Source: Gammaproteobacteria bacterium
GTDB taxonomy: Bacteria; Pseudomonadota; Gammaproteobacteria; GCA-001735895
Length of the DNA stretch: 15,004 nt
Direction: 5' to 3'
NCBI GenBank assembly: GCA_021767985.1
Contig: JAASSH010000008.1
Location: 1 to 15,004, forward strand
Shown: piece after piece, positions 6,742 to 13,550 of the stretch
Layout of the letters: each line of letters opens with the position of its first letter
Numbering within the stretch: the stretch's first letter is position 1
Translations under genes and position numbers: made by a program
Notes under the pieces: generated by a model
Databases searched by the model: none
What the model saw: the letters and a program-made list of their open reading frames with translations, nothing else
Told to the model about the DNA's origin: nothing

Positions 6742-7137
6742 TTATTGCCCTGCCCACTGGCCACAGCTGAGGACATGCCCGTCCGGATCGATAAGGCTGA
6801 ACTCGCGCATCCTGTAGGTTGTCACTTCAAGCGGTGTTGGTTCGTATCCCTGTGCGATTAGGTGCGAGTACAGCGCAACGACATCGTCGGGATAGAAGTA
6901 AAAAATTGCCGGCCAGTCGGTAGCGGCATGCGGATCGCCGATTTTCGGTTCCATCGGTTTGCGGTCGGTCTCCGATAGCATCAGTTCGGTGTTCCCGGAA
7001 CGTATCGTCGCCCAGCGCCAATCCCTGACCGCAGCGGGATCGCTGACGACGTTGAAGCCGAGCGCATTCTGGTAAAACTCGAGGCTGTTTTCGATGTTCG
7101 AAACATTCAGCATCGGGATCAGGTTTGTGAGTTTCAA
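6742..7137 (-). CDS. VOC-superfamily (glyoxalase/bleomycin-resistance-like) protein
   Basis: The product is about 131 residues starting MKLTNLIPMLNVSNIENSLE, the typical first betaalphabetabetabeta unit of a VOC protein (NxSFYxxALGF-like FYQNALGF). The second unit includes IFYFYPDDVVALYSHLIAQG and ends FSLIDPDGHVLSCGQW, the usual DPDGH motif. Members are metal enzymes (glyoxalases, dioxygenases, fosfomycin thiol transferases) or drug-binding proteins; this one cannot be placed further. The frame is open to 7347, but that would run into the divergent Rieske gene. A TTG at 7137-7135 with a run of GGGGGGA four bases upstream gives the natural N-terminus. It is probably the first gene of the minus-strand operon. 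Confidence 0.85.
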   Translation of the reverse strand: MKLTNLIPMLNVSNIENSLEFYQNALGFNVVSDPAAVRDWRWATIRSGNTELMLSETDRKPMEPKIGDPHAATDWPAIFYFYPDDVVALYSHLIAQGYEPTPLEVTTYRMREFSLIDPDGHVLSCGQWAGQ

Positions 7138-7273
7138 GTATCCCCCCGGGAAACCTTTTTGCCTGGGTCTGTTGAATTGCGAATTCAGGCGGTAAGACTT
7201 TAAAACATTTGATTTGCAGCGGCCAGTGAATATCTGGATACTCGCGAAATCGATCCGTTTGGGAGTGCTCGAG
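7138..7273. promoter_or_regulatory. Divergent intergenic region with palindrome
   Basis: About 136 bases separate the start of the minus-strand VOC gene (7137) and the chosen start of the plus-strand Rieske gene (7274), so promoters for both directions should lie here. It contains an interrupted palindrome, TGAATT-GCG-AATTCA, at 7173-7187, with outer GCC/GGC at 7161-7163 and 7188-7190 that could extend a stem. An AT-rich stretch follows at 7198-7215. I see no convincing -35/-10 pair in either direction. The palindrome is a candidate operator for a regulator not encoded in the window. Confidence 0.4.
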
Positions 7274-8587
7274 GTGCCAGCAGAGCCTGAATTAACGACC
7301 CGGGATACCCTGGGACGGCAGCTTGCCGAGGTGTTGCCCGACTTCAACCGCTCGCCCGGTATTCCACCCGCCTGCTACGCCGATGCCGGGTTGCTGGCGC
7401 TGGAGCGGCGCGCGATATTCCTGCAGGGCTGGATCGGGCTCGGCCGCGTCGACCGCTGGCCGATTCCGGGCGACTACTCGGCGCTCGAGATCGGCGGGGT
7501 GCCGCTGATCGTGGTGCGCAACAAGTCGGGAGATTTAAAGGGCTTCGCCAATTCCTGCCGCCATCGCGGCAGCCAGATCCTGAGCGGTAACGGCAACTGT
7601 AAAAAGCTGAAATGTCCGTTTCACTGGTGGACCTACGATCTCGACGGGCGCCTGAAGGTTTACCCAAGGATGGAGAACGCGGTCGATTTCGAAGCGGCAG
7701 ACTACGGTTTAATCGAGTTTCCGCTACAGGTCCGGCATGGTTTTGCTTTTGTCAGCTTTGCCGAGGAACCTCCGTCATTCGACGATTGGCTGGCGGATTT
7801 CGGTGAATACCACCAGGCCTGGGACCTGGATCGCTGGGTCACTACCCGGGTGCAGGACATGGAAGTGAACTGCAACTGGAAAACCTTCATCGAGGTGTTT
7901 AACGAGTATTACCACCTGCCGATGGTGCATCCCGATTCGATCAGCTGGCTTTACCCCGAACCGGACGCGGTCGACGAGGTAAGCGGTCAGTACACGACCC
8001 AGTTCGGCGCCACCGAGGGCGCGGCGGCGTTGATGGAGGAGACCCAGCAATATGCCCTGCCGCCCGCACCCGGACTAAAAGGGCGCGAAGCCAGGGGGAC
8101 CCGTTATACCTGGATTTACCCGAACATGACCTATGCGCTGTCGCAGGATTCGATGTGGATTTACCAGGCCTTTCCGCTGGCGGCTGATCGCTGCCACGTG
8201 ATTCAGACAATCTGTTTTCCGGCCGCCTCGGTTGCGCTCGACGATTTCGAGCAGCGCGCGCAGCATTACTACAGCCGGATCGATACCGCACTCGCGGAAG
8301 ATCTGCCGTTTCTCGAGCAACAACAGCTGGGTTTGAATTCGCCATTCGCGAAACCGGGGCGTTTCGGTACGCTCGAGCCGAGCGTCGGTAAATTCGCTTA
8401 CTGGTATGCGCAGCAATTACTGCGAGAGTTGAAGTCGCGCGGAATGTCGAACCGGGCGGTCCGACCGCAGTTCGAGGAAAGGCGCGAGTCGGTTACACGC
8501 CGCTGTTGGATTGTTTTTCTTTTTCCTGCTGCAGGCCTTCCTTTGCCGATTGGTAAAAATCGATGCACAGCATGGCACCGACGATAA
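7274..8587 (+). CDS. Rieske non-heme iron oxygenase, alpha (oxygenase) subunit
   Basis: The product is about 437 residues. The Rieske [2Fe-2S] ligands are C95-R-H97 (NSCRHRGSQ) and C114-x2-H117 (KCPFHWW). The catalytic domain has the NWKTFIEVFNEYYHLPMVHP motif with iron ligands at about H214 and H219, and an EDLPFLEQQQLGL block supplying the likely aspartate ligand. Relatives hydroxylate or demethylate aromatics, quaternary amines and other small molecules, taking electrons from a reductase; none is encoded here. The frame opens at a TTG at 7214, but GTG at 7274 with GGGAG eight bases upstream gives the usual N-terminus (LPDFNRSPGIPPACYAD). After the family's normal end near QQLL the frame runs on about 50 residues and overlaps the opposite-strand gene by 95 bases; the native stop may be lost. 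Confidence 0.88.
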   Translation: MPAEPELTTRDTLGRQLAEVLPDFNRSPGIPPACYADAGLLALERRAIFLQGWIGLGRVDRWPIPGDYSALEIGGVPLIVVRNKSGDLKGFANSCRHRGSQILSGNGNCKKLKCPFHWWTYDLDGRLKVYPRMENAVDFEAADYGLIEFPLQVRHGFAFVSFAEEPPSFDDWLADFGEYHQAWDLDRWVTTRVQDMEVNCNWKTFIEVFNEYYHLPMVHPDSISWLYPEPDAVDEVSGQYTTQFGATEGAAALMEETQQYALPPAPGLKGREARGTRYTWIYPNMTYALSQDSMWIYQAFPLAADRCHVIQTICFPAASVALDDFEQRAQHYYSRIDTALAEDLPFLEQQQLGLNSPFAKPGRFGTLEPSVGKFAYWYAQQLLRELKSRGMSNRAVRPQFEERRESVTRRCWIVFLFPAAGLPLPIGKNRCTAWHRR

Positions 8588-8690
8588 CCACGATCAGGAT
8601 AAAGGGTACTGCGCCGATCGATTCGGCCAGGCCCCCGGCAAATGCCAGAAACATGGCGACTGCGATTGCTCCGGTGATGATGTTATCCAT
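8493..8690 (-). CDS. Small two-helix membrane protein
   Basis: This 65-residue protein has two hydrophobic stretches, IITGAIAVAMFLAFAGGLAE and VPFILIVVIVGAMLCIDF, followed by a charged, glutamine- and lysine-rich tail (EGLQQEKEKQSNSG). The ATG at 8690 has GAGAA upstream. It follows the amidase gene after 38 bases on the same strand and is convergent with the Rieske gene, overlapping its 3' end by 95 bases. I do not recognise a family. The clean hydrophobic pattern and start site support a real gene, perhaps an accessory of the transporter or amidase unit. Confidence 0.7.
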   Translation of the reverse strand: MDNIITGAIAVAMFLAFAGGLAESIGAVPFILIVVIVGAMLCIDFYQSAKEGLQQEKEKQSNSGV

Positions 8691-8728
8691 AGCTTGTTCT
8701 CGAGGTTGATCTGTCAGTATAAATAAAT

Positions 8729-10084
8729 CTAGTCGTTCAGTACATCCAGCAGCCAGCGCGCGGTGCGAAACAGGCGGGCGTCGTCGTCCCTGGCGCCAAC
8801 GACCTGGACGCCGACGGGCAGTCCATCGGGGCTTTGCAATAACGGCACGTTGAGCGCGGGCGTGCCACAGAAGGTCCAGATCGTGTTCATGACCGGGCTG
8901 CCCGTGGCTTCGAGGCCGGCCGGTGCGGGACCCGGGGTTGCGGGCGTCAGTATGGCGTCGTACTCGTCGAGAATTTCCTGCAGCAGGGCGTCGTAATCCG
9001 CCTTCCTTGCGATTGCCTTGTCATAGTCGCTGTCGCTGATCCCTTGACCGCGTTCTATCATCTCGCGCAGCACCACGCTTAAATCGTCCTTACCTCGGCT
9101 GTATTCGTCGGCGAAGTTACGCGCCAGATCGGCTTCCATGACCTTGCGGTGATCCTCGTGAAGCTCGTCGAAGGCTGGCGGCAGATCGAGGATATCGACG
9201 GTTTTTTCCTGGCGTCCGTTGACTTCCTCGATGAGTTCGCGAAATCCGTCCTTGGTAATCGCCTCGACCTGGTCCCAGACCGGCGTGCGTACGAATGCAA
9301 AATGCGGATTGGCCGGCACCTCCTCTGCCAGAACGCTAGCGATAGACGGCGGGGCGACGGGAATCATGGCCTCGTCCTGGGCGTCGAAACGCATCAATAC
9401 GTCGGCAATCATCGCCAGGTCGTCGAGACTGCGTGCGAACATTCCCACCGTGTCCAGCGGTGGTGACTGGGTCAGCACACCGTGGCGGGAAATGCGTGCG
9501 AAACTCGGTTTGAACCCGTAAACGCCGCAATAGGAGGCCGGGCGTATAACCGAGCCGTTGGTTTGGGTGCCAACCGCAAAGGGCACCATCGCGGCCGATA
9601 CCGCGGCCGCCGAGCCGCTGGAGGATCCGCCGGGCGTATGCCCGGCATTGTGCGGATTGCGTGTCTTGCCGGGCGCGTACACCGCCAGCTCGGTGGACAC
9701 GGTCTTGCCGAGGATGATCGCGCCGGCTTCCTTCAGCAACGACACCAGCGTCGCGTCGCGTTCCGGCCTGCGTCCCCGGTGTAAAACCGTGCCGCGCTCG
9801 GTGGGATAATCGGCGGTATCGATAATATCCTTGATGCCCACGGGCAGGCCGTGCAAAGCCCCCATCGGCTTGCCCCGGAAGCGAATATCGTCGGCCGCTT
9901 GCGCCTGCTCCATGGCCAATTCCCTGTCGAGGTGAGCCCAGGCGCCGATTGATTCCTCGAGCGCGTCGATGCGCGCGAAGCAGGCTTCGACCAGGTCCTG
10001 TGAACTCAGCAAACCCTGGCCGATGGCGTCGCGGGCGTCACGACCGCTCAGCAGGTTCGCCGCGTCAGGGTTCAAATTATCCAT
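8729..10084 (-). CDS. Amidase-signature family hydrolase
   Basis: This amidase-signature enzyme of about 451 residues should hydrolyse an amide to an acid plus ammonia or amine. The Ser-cisSer-Lys triad is visible: K85 in GLPVGIKDII, the cis-serine S154 in GHTPGGSSSGSAAAV, and the nucleophile S178 in GTQTNGSVIRPASYCGVYGFKPS, 24 residues later, as in known members. The TNGS form replaces the commoner TGGS. The C-terminal blocks DAILTPATPGPAP and CGTPALNVPL are typical. It lacks GatB/GatC partners, so it is a free-standing amidase, not tRNA-dependent. The ATG at 10084 follows the DctM stop by about ten bases; a GTG at 10090 would also work. Close linkage with the TRAP genes suggests its substrate or product is what the transporter moves. 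Confidence 0.93.
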   Translation of the reverse strand: MDNLNPDAANLLSGRDARDAIGQGLLSSQDLVEACFARIDALEESIGAWAHLDRELAMEQAQAADDIRFRGKPMGALHGLPVGIKDIIDTADYPTERGTVLHRGRRPERDATLVSLLKEAGAIILGKTVSTELAVYAPGKTRNPHNAGHTPGGSSSGSAAAVSAAMVPFAVGTQTNGSVIRPASYCGVYGFKPSFARISRHGVLTQSPPLDTVGMFARSLDDLAMIADVLMRFDAQDEAMIPVAPPSIASVLAEEVPANPHFAFVRTPVWDQVEAITKDGFRELIEEVNGRQEKTVDILDLPPAFDELHEDHRKVMEADLARNFADEYSRGKDDLSVVLREMIERGQGISDSDYDKAIARKADYDALLQEILDEYDAILTPATPGPAPAGLEATGSPVMNTIWTFCGTPALNVPLLQSPDGLPVGVQVVGARDDDARLFRTARWLLDVLND

Positions 10085-10094
10085 TGCCACCGCG

Positions 10095-11447
10095 TCAGGC
10101 AGCGCCGAACAGGTACACCGGCAGCCACAGCGCTATCCCGGGGAAGTTATACAGCAATACCATCGATAGCAAAATAATCGCGAGATAAGGCATGATTCCC
10201 TTGAAAATAGACATTAGCTGGACATGGGGTGGCGCCACGCCTTTCAGGTAATAGGCGGCCATCGCCATCGGCGGGGTTAGAAACGATGTCTGCAGGTTCA
10301 AAGCCACCAGGATGCCGAAAAACAGCGGATCGACGTTGAAAGTCTCCAGCATCGGCAGAAAGATCGGTACGAAGATAATGATGATCTCGGTCCACTCCAG
10401 CGGCCAGCCCAGCAGGAATATGATGGTTTGTGCGAGCACCAGGAATCCGACCGATCCCAGGTCCAGGGAAATTACCCAGTCGTGGACCAGGTCGTGGCCC
10501 CCGAGATAGGAAAACACCGCGGCGAAAGTCCAGGACCCGACGAACAGCCAGCACACCATGGCCGAGGTTTTGGCGGTCAGGTATACCGCCTCTTTCAGGC
10601 GTTCCCAGGAAAGCGAGCGATAAAGTACCGCCAGTACGAGTCCGCCAAAGGCGCCGACCCCGGCGGCCTCGGCGGGCGTTGCCAGGCCCATCAGGATCGC
10701 GCCGAGCACGCTCATGATGAGCACCGCAAGCGGAACGAAGGAAGTCAGCAATTCCCACAGGATCCTGGAAAATGGGGGGACGTCCTCCTCTTTTGGTTTC
10801 GGCGCCAGGCTGGGATTCAGTCCCGCACGTCCGACGACGTAGACCATGTACAACCCGGCCAGCATGATACCCGGAAACAGCGCTGCGGCATAAAGGCGCA
10901 GCGGGGATATTTCGGCGATGGCCGAATAAACGATCAGCATGATCGAGGGTGGTATCAATATACCGAGACAGCCGCCGGCACAAATGACCCCGGACGCGAA
11001 ACTTTCTTCGTAATTGGCCTTCAGCATGGCGGGAAAGGCGAGCATACCCATCAGCGTGACCACGGCGCCGATGATGCCCGACGCGGTGGCGAACACGGCG
11101 CAGGTAAACAGCGCGGCCACCGCCATCGATCCGGGCAGGTTACGTGCAGCCATCTGGATACTGAAAAACAGGCGATTGACGATGTTCGCCCGTTCCACCA
11201 CGTACCCCATAAATAAAAATAACGGGACGGCCACCAGCACGTCGTTGGACATGACCGAAAAGGTGTTCTGCACGAACAGATCGAATATTCGATAATCGAA
11301 TATGGTCTGCATGCGTTCGGCGTCGTAGTAGGCGTAGTAACCGAAGCCGAGGCCCATTGCGATCAGGGTGAACGCGATCGGAAATCCCAGCAGGACCATG
11401 AAAATAAACAGGCCGAGCATCACGACTGCGATAACTGGATCAGACAT
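10095..11447 (-). CDS. dctM: TRAP transporter large permease subunit (DctM)
   Basis: This protein of about 450 residues, with some 12 hydrophobic segments, is the large membrane subunit of a tripartite ATP-independent periplasmic transporter, which drives solute uptake with an ion gradient. Family features are the N-terminal LLGFPIAFTLIAMG, SNDVLVAVPLFLFMGYVVE, GSMAVAALFTCAVFATASG, ICAGGCLGILIPPSIMLIVYS and the repeat-half motif LATPAEAAGVGAFGG. The ATG at 11447 has GGAG seven bases upstream and overlaps the DctQ stop by eight bases; a longer reading from 11501 is not needed. It belongs with DctQ and the binding protein; the amidase follows directly. Confidence 0.95.
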   Translation of the reverse strand: MSDPVIAVVMLGLFIFMVLLGFPIAFTLIAMGLGFGYYAYYDAERMQTIFDYRIFDLFVQNTFSVMSNDVLVAVPLFLFMGYVVERANIVNRLFFSIQMAARNLPGSMAVAALFTCAVFATASGIIGAVVTLMGMLAFPAMLKANYEESFASGVICAGGCLGILIPPSIMLIVYSAIAEISPLRLYAAALFPGIMLAGLYMVYVVGRAGLNPSLAPKPKEEDVPPFSRILWELLTSFVPLAVLIMSVLGAILMGLATPAEAAGVGAFGGLVLAVLYRSLSWERLKEAVYLTAKTSAMVCWLFVGSWTFAAVFSYLGGHDLVHDWVISLDLGSVGFLVLAQTIIFLLGWPLEWTEIIIIFVPIFLPMLETFNVDPLFFGILVALNLQTSFLTPPMAMAAYYLKGVAPPHVQLMSIFKGIMPYLAIILLSMVLLYNFPGIALWLPVYLFGAA

Positions 11448-12048
11448 GCTTATTCTCCATCTCGTGCTCTTGCTCGAGTCTGCGCAGATCTTCCTGTTCA
11501 TGCATCAACATGGTCTCGGTTTCCTGCACGTCATGCAGACGTGGCGGCCAGTCGCCGGTCTTGATGCAGATTACACAGCGCACCGACTCCGCGATGCCCT
11601 GCAGTAACACCAGGGTTCCGGAGATCGGGATCAGCGTTTTAAAGAAATAAATCTGGATGCGTGACGGGCTGCTCCAGCTGACCTCCTTGTAAAACCAGGA
11701 GTCGGCGGCGAAGCCGTAACCGTAGTAGATCAGGGCCAGGGCTCCCGGCATCAGGAACAGGATATAGAGGGCCAGGTCGATCTTGGCCTGGGTTTTCTTG
11801 CTGAACAGGCGGTAGATGACGTCACCGCGAACATGTGCGTCCTGCGACAGGGCATAGGCGCCGGCCATCATGAACAACGCGCCGTACATTTGTACACTCA
11901 TGTCGAAAGCCCATACCGTCGGTGAATCGAGCACGTAGCGCACGAATACTTCGTAGCAGGTCGAAAAGGTCAGAATCACGATACACCAGGCGAAAGCCTT
12001 GCCCGTCCAGGCGCTAAGACTATCGATGAAATGAAGAATACGTGTCAT
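11440..12048 (-). CDS. dctQ: TRAP transporter small permease subunit (DctQ)
   Basis: This 202-residue protein has four hydrophobic segments (about 18-40, 50-68, 93-115, 137-158) and the DctQ features EVFVRYVLDSPTVWAFD and AGAYALSQDAHVRGDVIY. The C-terminal tail is long, charged and glutamate-rich (EQEDLRRLEQEHEMENK), more than most DctQ proteins carry, and could form a short coiled coil. The ATG at 12048 follows TGGTG. Its gene is separated from the binding-protein gene by a 94-base gap with a strong hairpin and overlaps dctM by eight bases, so dctQ and dctM are likely coupled. Confidence 0.93.
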   Translation of the reverse strand: MTRILHFIDSLSAWTGKAFAWCIVILTFSTCYEVFVRYVLDSPTVWAFDMSVQMYGALFMMAGAYALSQDAHVRGDVIYRLFSKKTQAKIDLALYILFLMPGALALIYYGYGFAADSWFYKEVSWSSPSRIQIYFFKTLIPISGTLVLLQGIAESVRCVICIKTGDWPPRLHDVQETETMLMHEQEDLRRLEQEHEMENKHV

Positions 12049-12084
12049 GGCACACCACCGAAAAGGTACAGAGAACCGTCACAA

Positions 12085-12125
12085 AACCAATCGGGGCGGT
12101 GTTATATAAAACCGCCCCGATGGTT
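12085..12125 (-). terminator. Intercistronic hairpin between dctP and dctQ
   Basis: A perfect 11-base inverted repeat, ATCGGGGCGGT (12090-12100) and ACCGCCCCGAT (12111-12121), flanks a 10-base loop. AACC (12085-12088) and GGTT (12122-12125) extend the stem with one bulged base at 12089. Read on the minus strand the stem is followed by four T residues. It resembles a leaky intrinsic terminator or mRNA-stabilising hairpin, as expected where a binding protein is made in excess over the permease. Confidence 0.7.
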
Positions 12126-12142
12126 ACATCATTGATGTTTGC

Positions 12143-13261
12143 TTACAGCTTGCCGAAGTAATGCTCGTAAGCGCCGGCGTAGTTAGGCGAGTTTCTCAAC
12201 GCGTAAGAACCGTGCCGCTTCGCCCAGGCCTTCTGAGAATCGATGACCTTCTTGAAGAACGGATCGGACTTGTTGAACTTCTCGACGATAACATCCCAGG
12301 CGTTGAGCTGGTCCTGCATGACGCTGTCGGGAGTCTTGTAAACGTTGACGCCATGCTTTTCCTGCAGCACCACCAGATCCTGCGAGTAACGCTCCATCGC
12401 TTTCCAGGCCATGTCGGCGGAGGCGGCTTCGGAAGCGTATTCCAGGATCGCCTGGTGCTCCTTCGCCAGCCCTTCGAAACGACGCTTGTTGAAGATGATT
12501 TCGAAACACTCCTGCGACTGGTGGAAGCTGCCCAGGTGGTAGTGCTTGGACACGTCCTGCATGCCGAAATCCTTGTCCGAGGTCGGATTGTTGAATTCGG
12601 CCGCATCGATCAGGCCGCTCTTCATCGCCGGCTGGATTTCACCGCCGGGCAACTGTACAACCGACATGCCCATTTCCTGCAATACGTCCGCGGCGAGACC
12701 AACGGTGCGATACTTCAGGCCTTTCATCTGGCCGCTGCCCTTGATTTCCTCTTTGAACCAGCCCAGCGGCTGTGCCGGCATCGGACCGGAGAAGAAGCCG
12801 ACCAGGTCGAGGCGCAGGCTCGACATCAGTTCGTTGTACAGCTCCTTGCCGCCGCCGTACTGAATCCAGCCCATCAGCTCGTTGGCCGACCAGCCGAAGC
12901 AGGGGCCGGTGCCGAACAGCGAGGCAACCGGGCTCTTCGAGTACCAGTAGGCCGTTACCAGGTGCGCGCCGTCGAGTACGCCCTTGTGCACCGCGGTTTG
13001 CATTTCAGCGGTTTTGACGACCGCGCCGACGCCGAGCAGGTCGATTTTCAGCGAGCCGCCGGACATTTCGTTGACACGCCTGACGTAGTCCTGCGCGAAC
13101 TCGAGAAAGATACCGCCACCCCAGGCCGCCTGTACCTTAAGTACGGTAGGGCTTTGGCCCACGGAAATATTGGGAAATGACGCTGCAGCTGCGCCGCCGG
13201 CAATTGCCGCGGCTCCGCTAGTTAAAAATTTGCGTCGGGATTTTTTTATTTCTTCGGTCAT
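12143..13261 (-). CDS. dctP: TRAP transporter periplasmic binding protein, COG4663/TakP-FcbT1-like, Tat-exported
   Basis: This 372-residue solute-binding protein has a twin-arginine signal (SRRKFLTSGAAAIAGGAAAA, R9-R10) rather than a plain Sec signal. The mature part fits the DctP fold and more specifically the mannitol/chloroaromatic/alpha-keto-acid branch: MKGLKYRTVG with the carboxylate-binding arginine (about R185), GGEIQPAMKSGLIDAAEF with an acidic residue at the TakP-like position, and FGMQDVSKHYH. Known relatives bind alpha-keto acids, lactate or 4-chlorobenzoate, so an organic acid is the likely ligand. The ATG at 13261 has GAGGA eight bases upstream. It is the first gene of the transporter unit, with about 290 bases of upstream DNA. 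Confidence 0.93.
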   Translation of the reverse strand: MTEEIKKSRRKFLTSGAAAIAGGAAAASFPNISVGQSPTVLKVQAAWGGGIFLEFAQDYVRRVNEMSGGSLKIDLLGVGAVVKTAEMQTAVHKGVLDGAHLVTAYWYSKSPVASLFGTGPCFGWSANELMGWIQYGGGKELYNELMSSLRLDLVGFFSGPMPAQPLGWFKEEIKGSGQMKGLKYRTVGLAADVLQEMGMSVVQLPGGEIQPAMKSGLIDAAEFNNPTSDKDFGMQDVSKHYHLGSFHQSQECFEIIFNKRRFEGLAKEHQAILEYASEAASADMAWKAMERYSQDLVVLQEKHGVNVYKTPDSVMQDQLNAWDVIVEKFNKSDPFFKKVIDSQKAWAKRHGSYALRNSPNYAGAYEHYFGKL

Positions 13262-13550
13262 AATTTTAGTCCTCAAAATATGTAGACGTGTTTGTGGTTT
13301 AAGAAAATTATTCTGGTTTAGTAGATTTTTTCGAGACGGATCAACAAGAGCAGGTCTTGTTGGTCGTCACTACGCGGAGCATATTACACCATTATTGACC
13401 ATAATAGGAATCCGCCGTCTTGGCGCGTGGAATATTGTATACCAACGCTGGGCAAGCAGGTAAATTTGTTTTTTCAATTGATTGCAGGTGGCATCACCGC
13501 CGGTGGGACTGGTTCGAAGACCGGGTTGCCGACGCTTCCAGCGCGAAACC
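13262..13550 (-). promoter_or_regulatory. Upstream region of the TRAP operon with operator-like repeats
   Basis: This gene-free stretch of 289 bases precedes dctP. On the minus strand an extended -10 type promoter is possible: TTTACC (13464-13459), 17 bases, then TATACA (13441-13436) preceded by TG. A palindromic TTGTATACCAA (13435-13445) overlaps that -10; its GTATAC core resembles GntR-family operators, which often control TRAP genes. A second imperfect repeat, ATTAT-TGACC-ATAAT, lies at 13391-13405. A perfect 8-base hairpin, CAACAAGA / TCTTGTTG (13342-13349, 13355-13362), would sit in the 5' leader. No terminator for the preceding gene is obvious, and short reading frames here look random. 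Confidence 0.4.
13342..13362 (-). repeat. Short perfect hairpin in the dctP leader
   Basis: CAACAAGA (13342-13349) and TCTTGTTG (13355-13362) are exact reverse complements with a five-base loop. No T-run follows on either strand, so it is not an intrinsic terminator. It may be a protein-binding site or an mRNA 5' structure. Confidence 0.5.

Noticed and set aside
6043..6861. A 272-codon plus-strand open frame
   Set aside because: It is antisense to the Cds1-like, cupin and VOC genes; low-complexity, no motif.
7214..7273. N-terminal extension of the Rieske protein from a TTG at 7214
   Set aside because: The extra residues do not look like the family and the GTG at 7274 has a better ribosome site; the extension would also use most of the promoter gap.
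10147..10983. A 278-codon minus-strand frame in another phase
   Set aside because: It is within DctM, which has clear TRAP motifs and hydrophobic periodicity; the alternative frame is arginine/glycine-rich noise.
12161..13180. A 339-codon open frame on the plus strand
   Set aside because: It lies wholly antisense to the binding-protein gene, whose Tat signal, DctP motifs and ribosome site are clear. Long antisense frames are expected in GC-rich genes.
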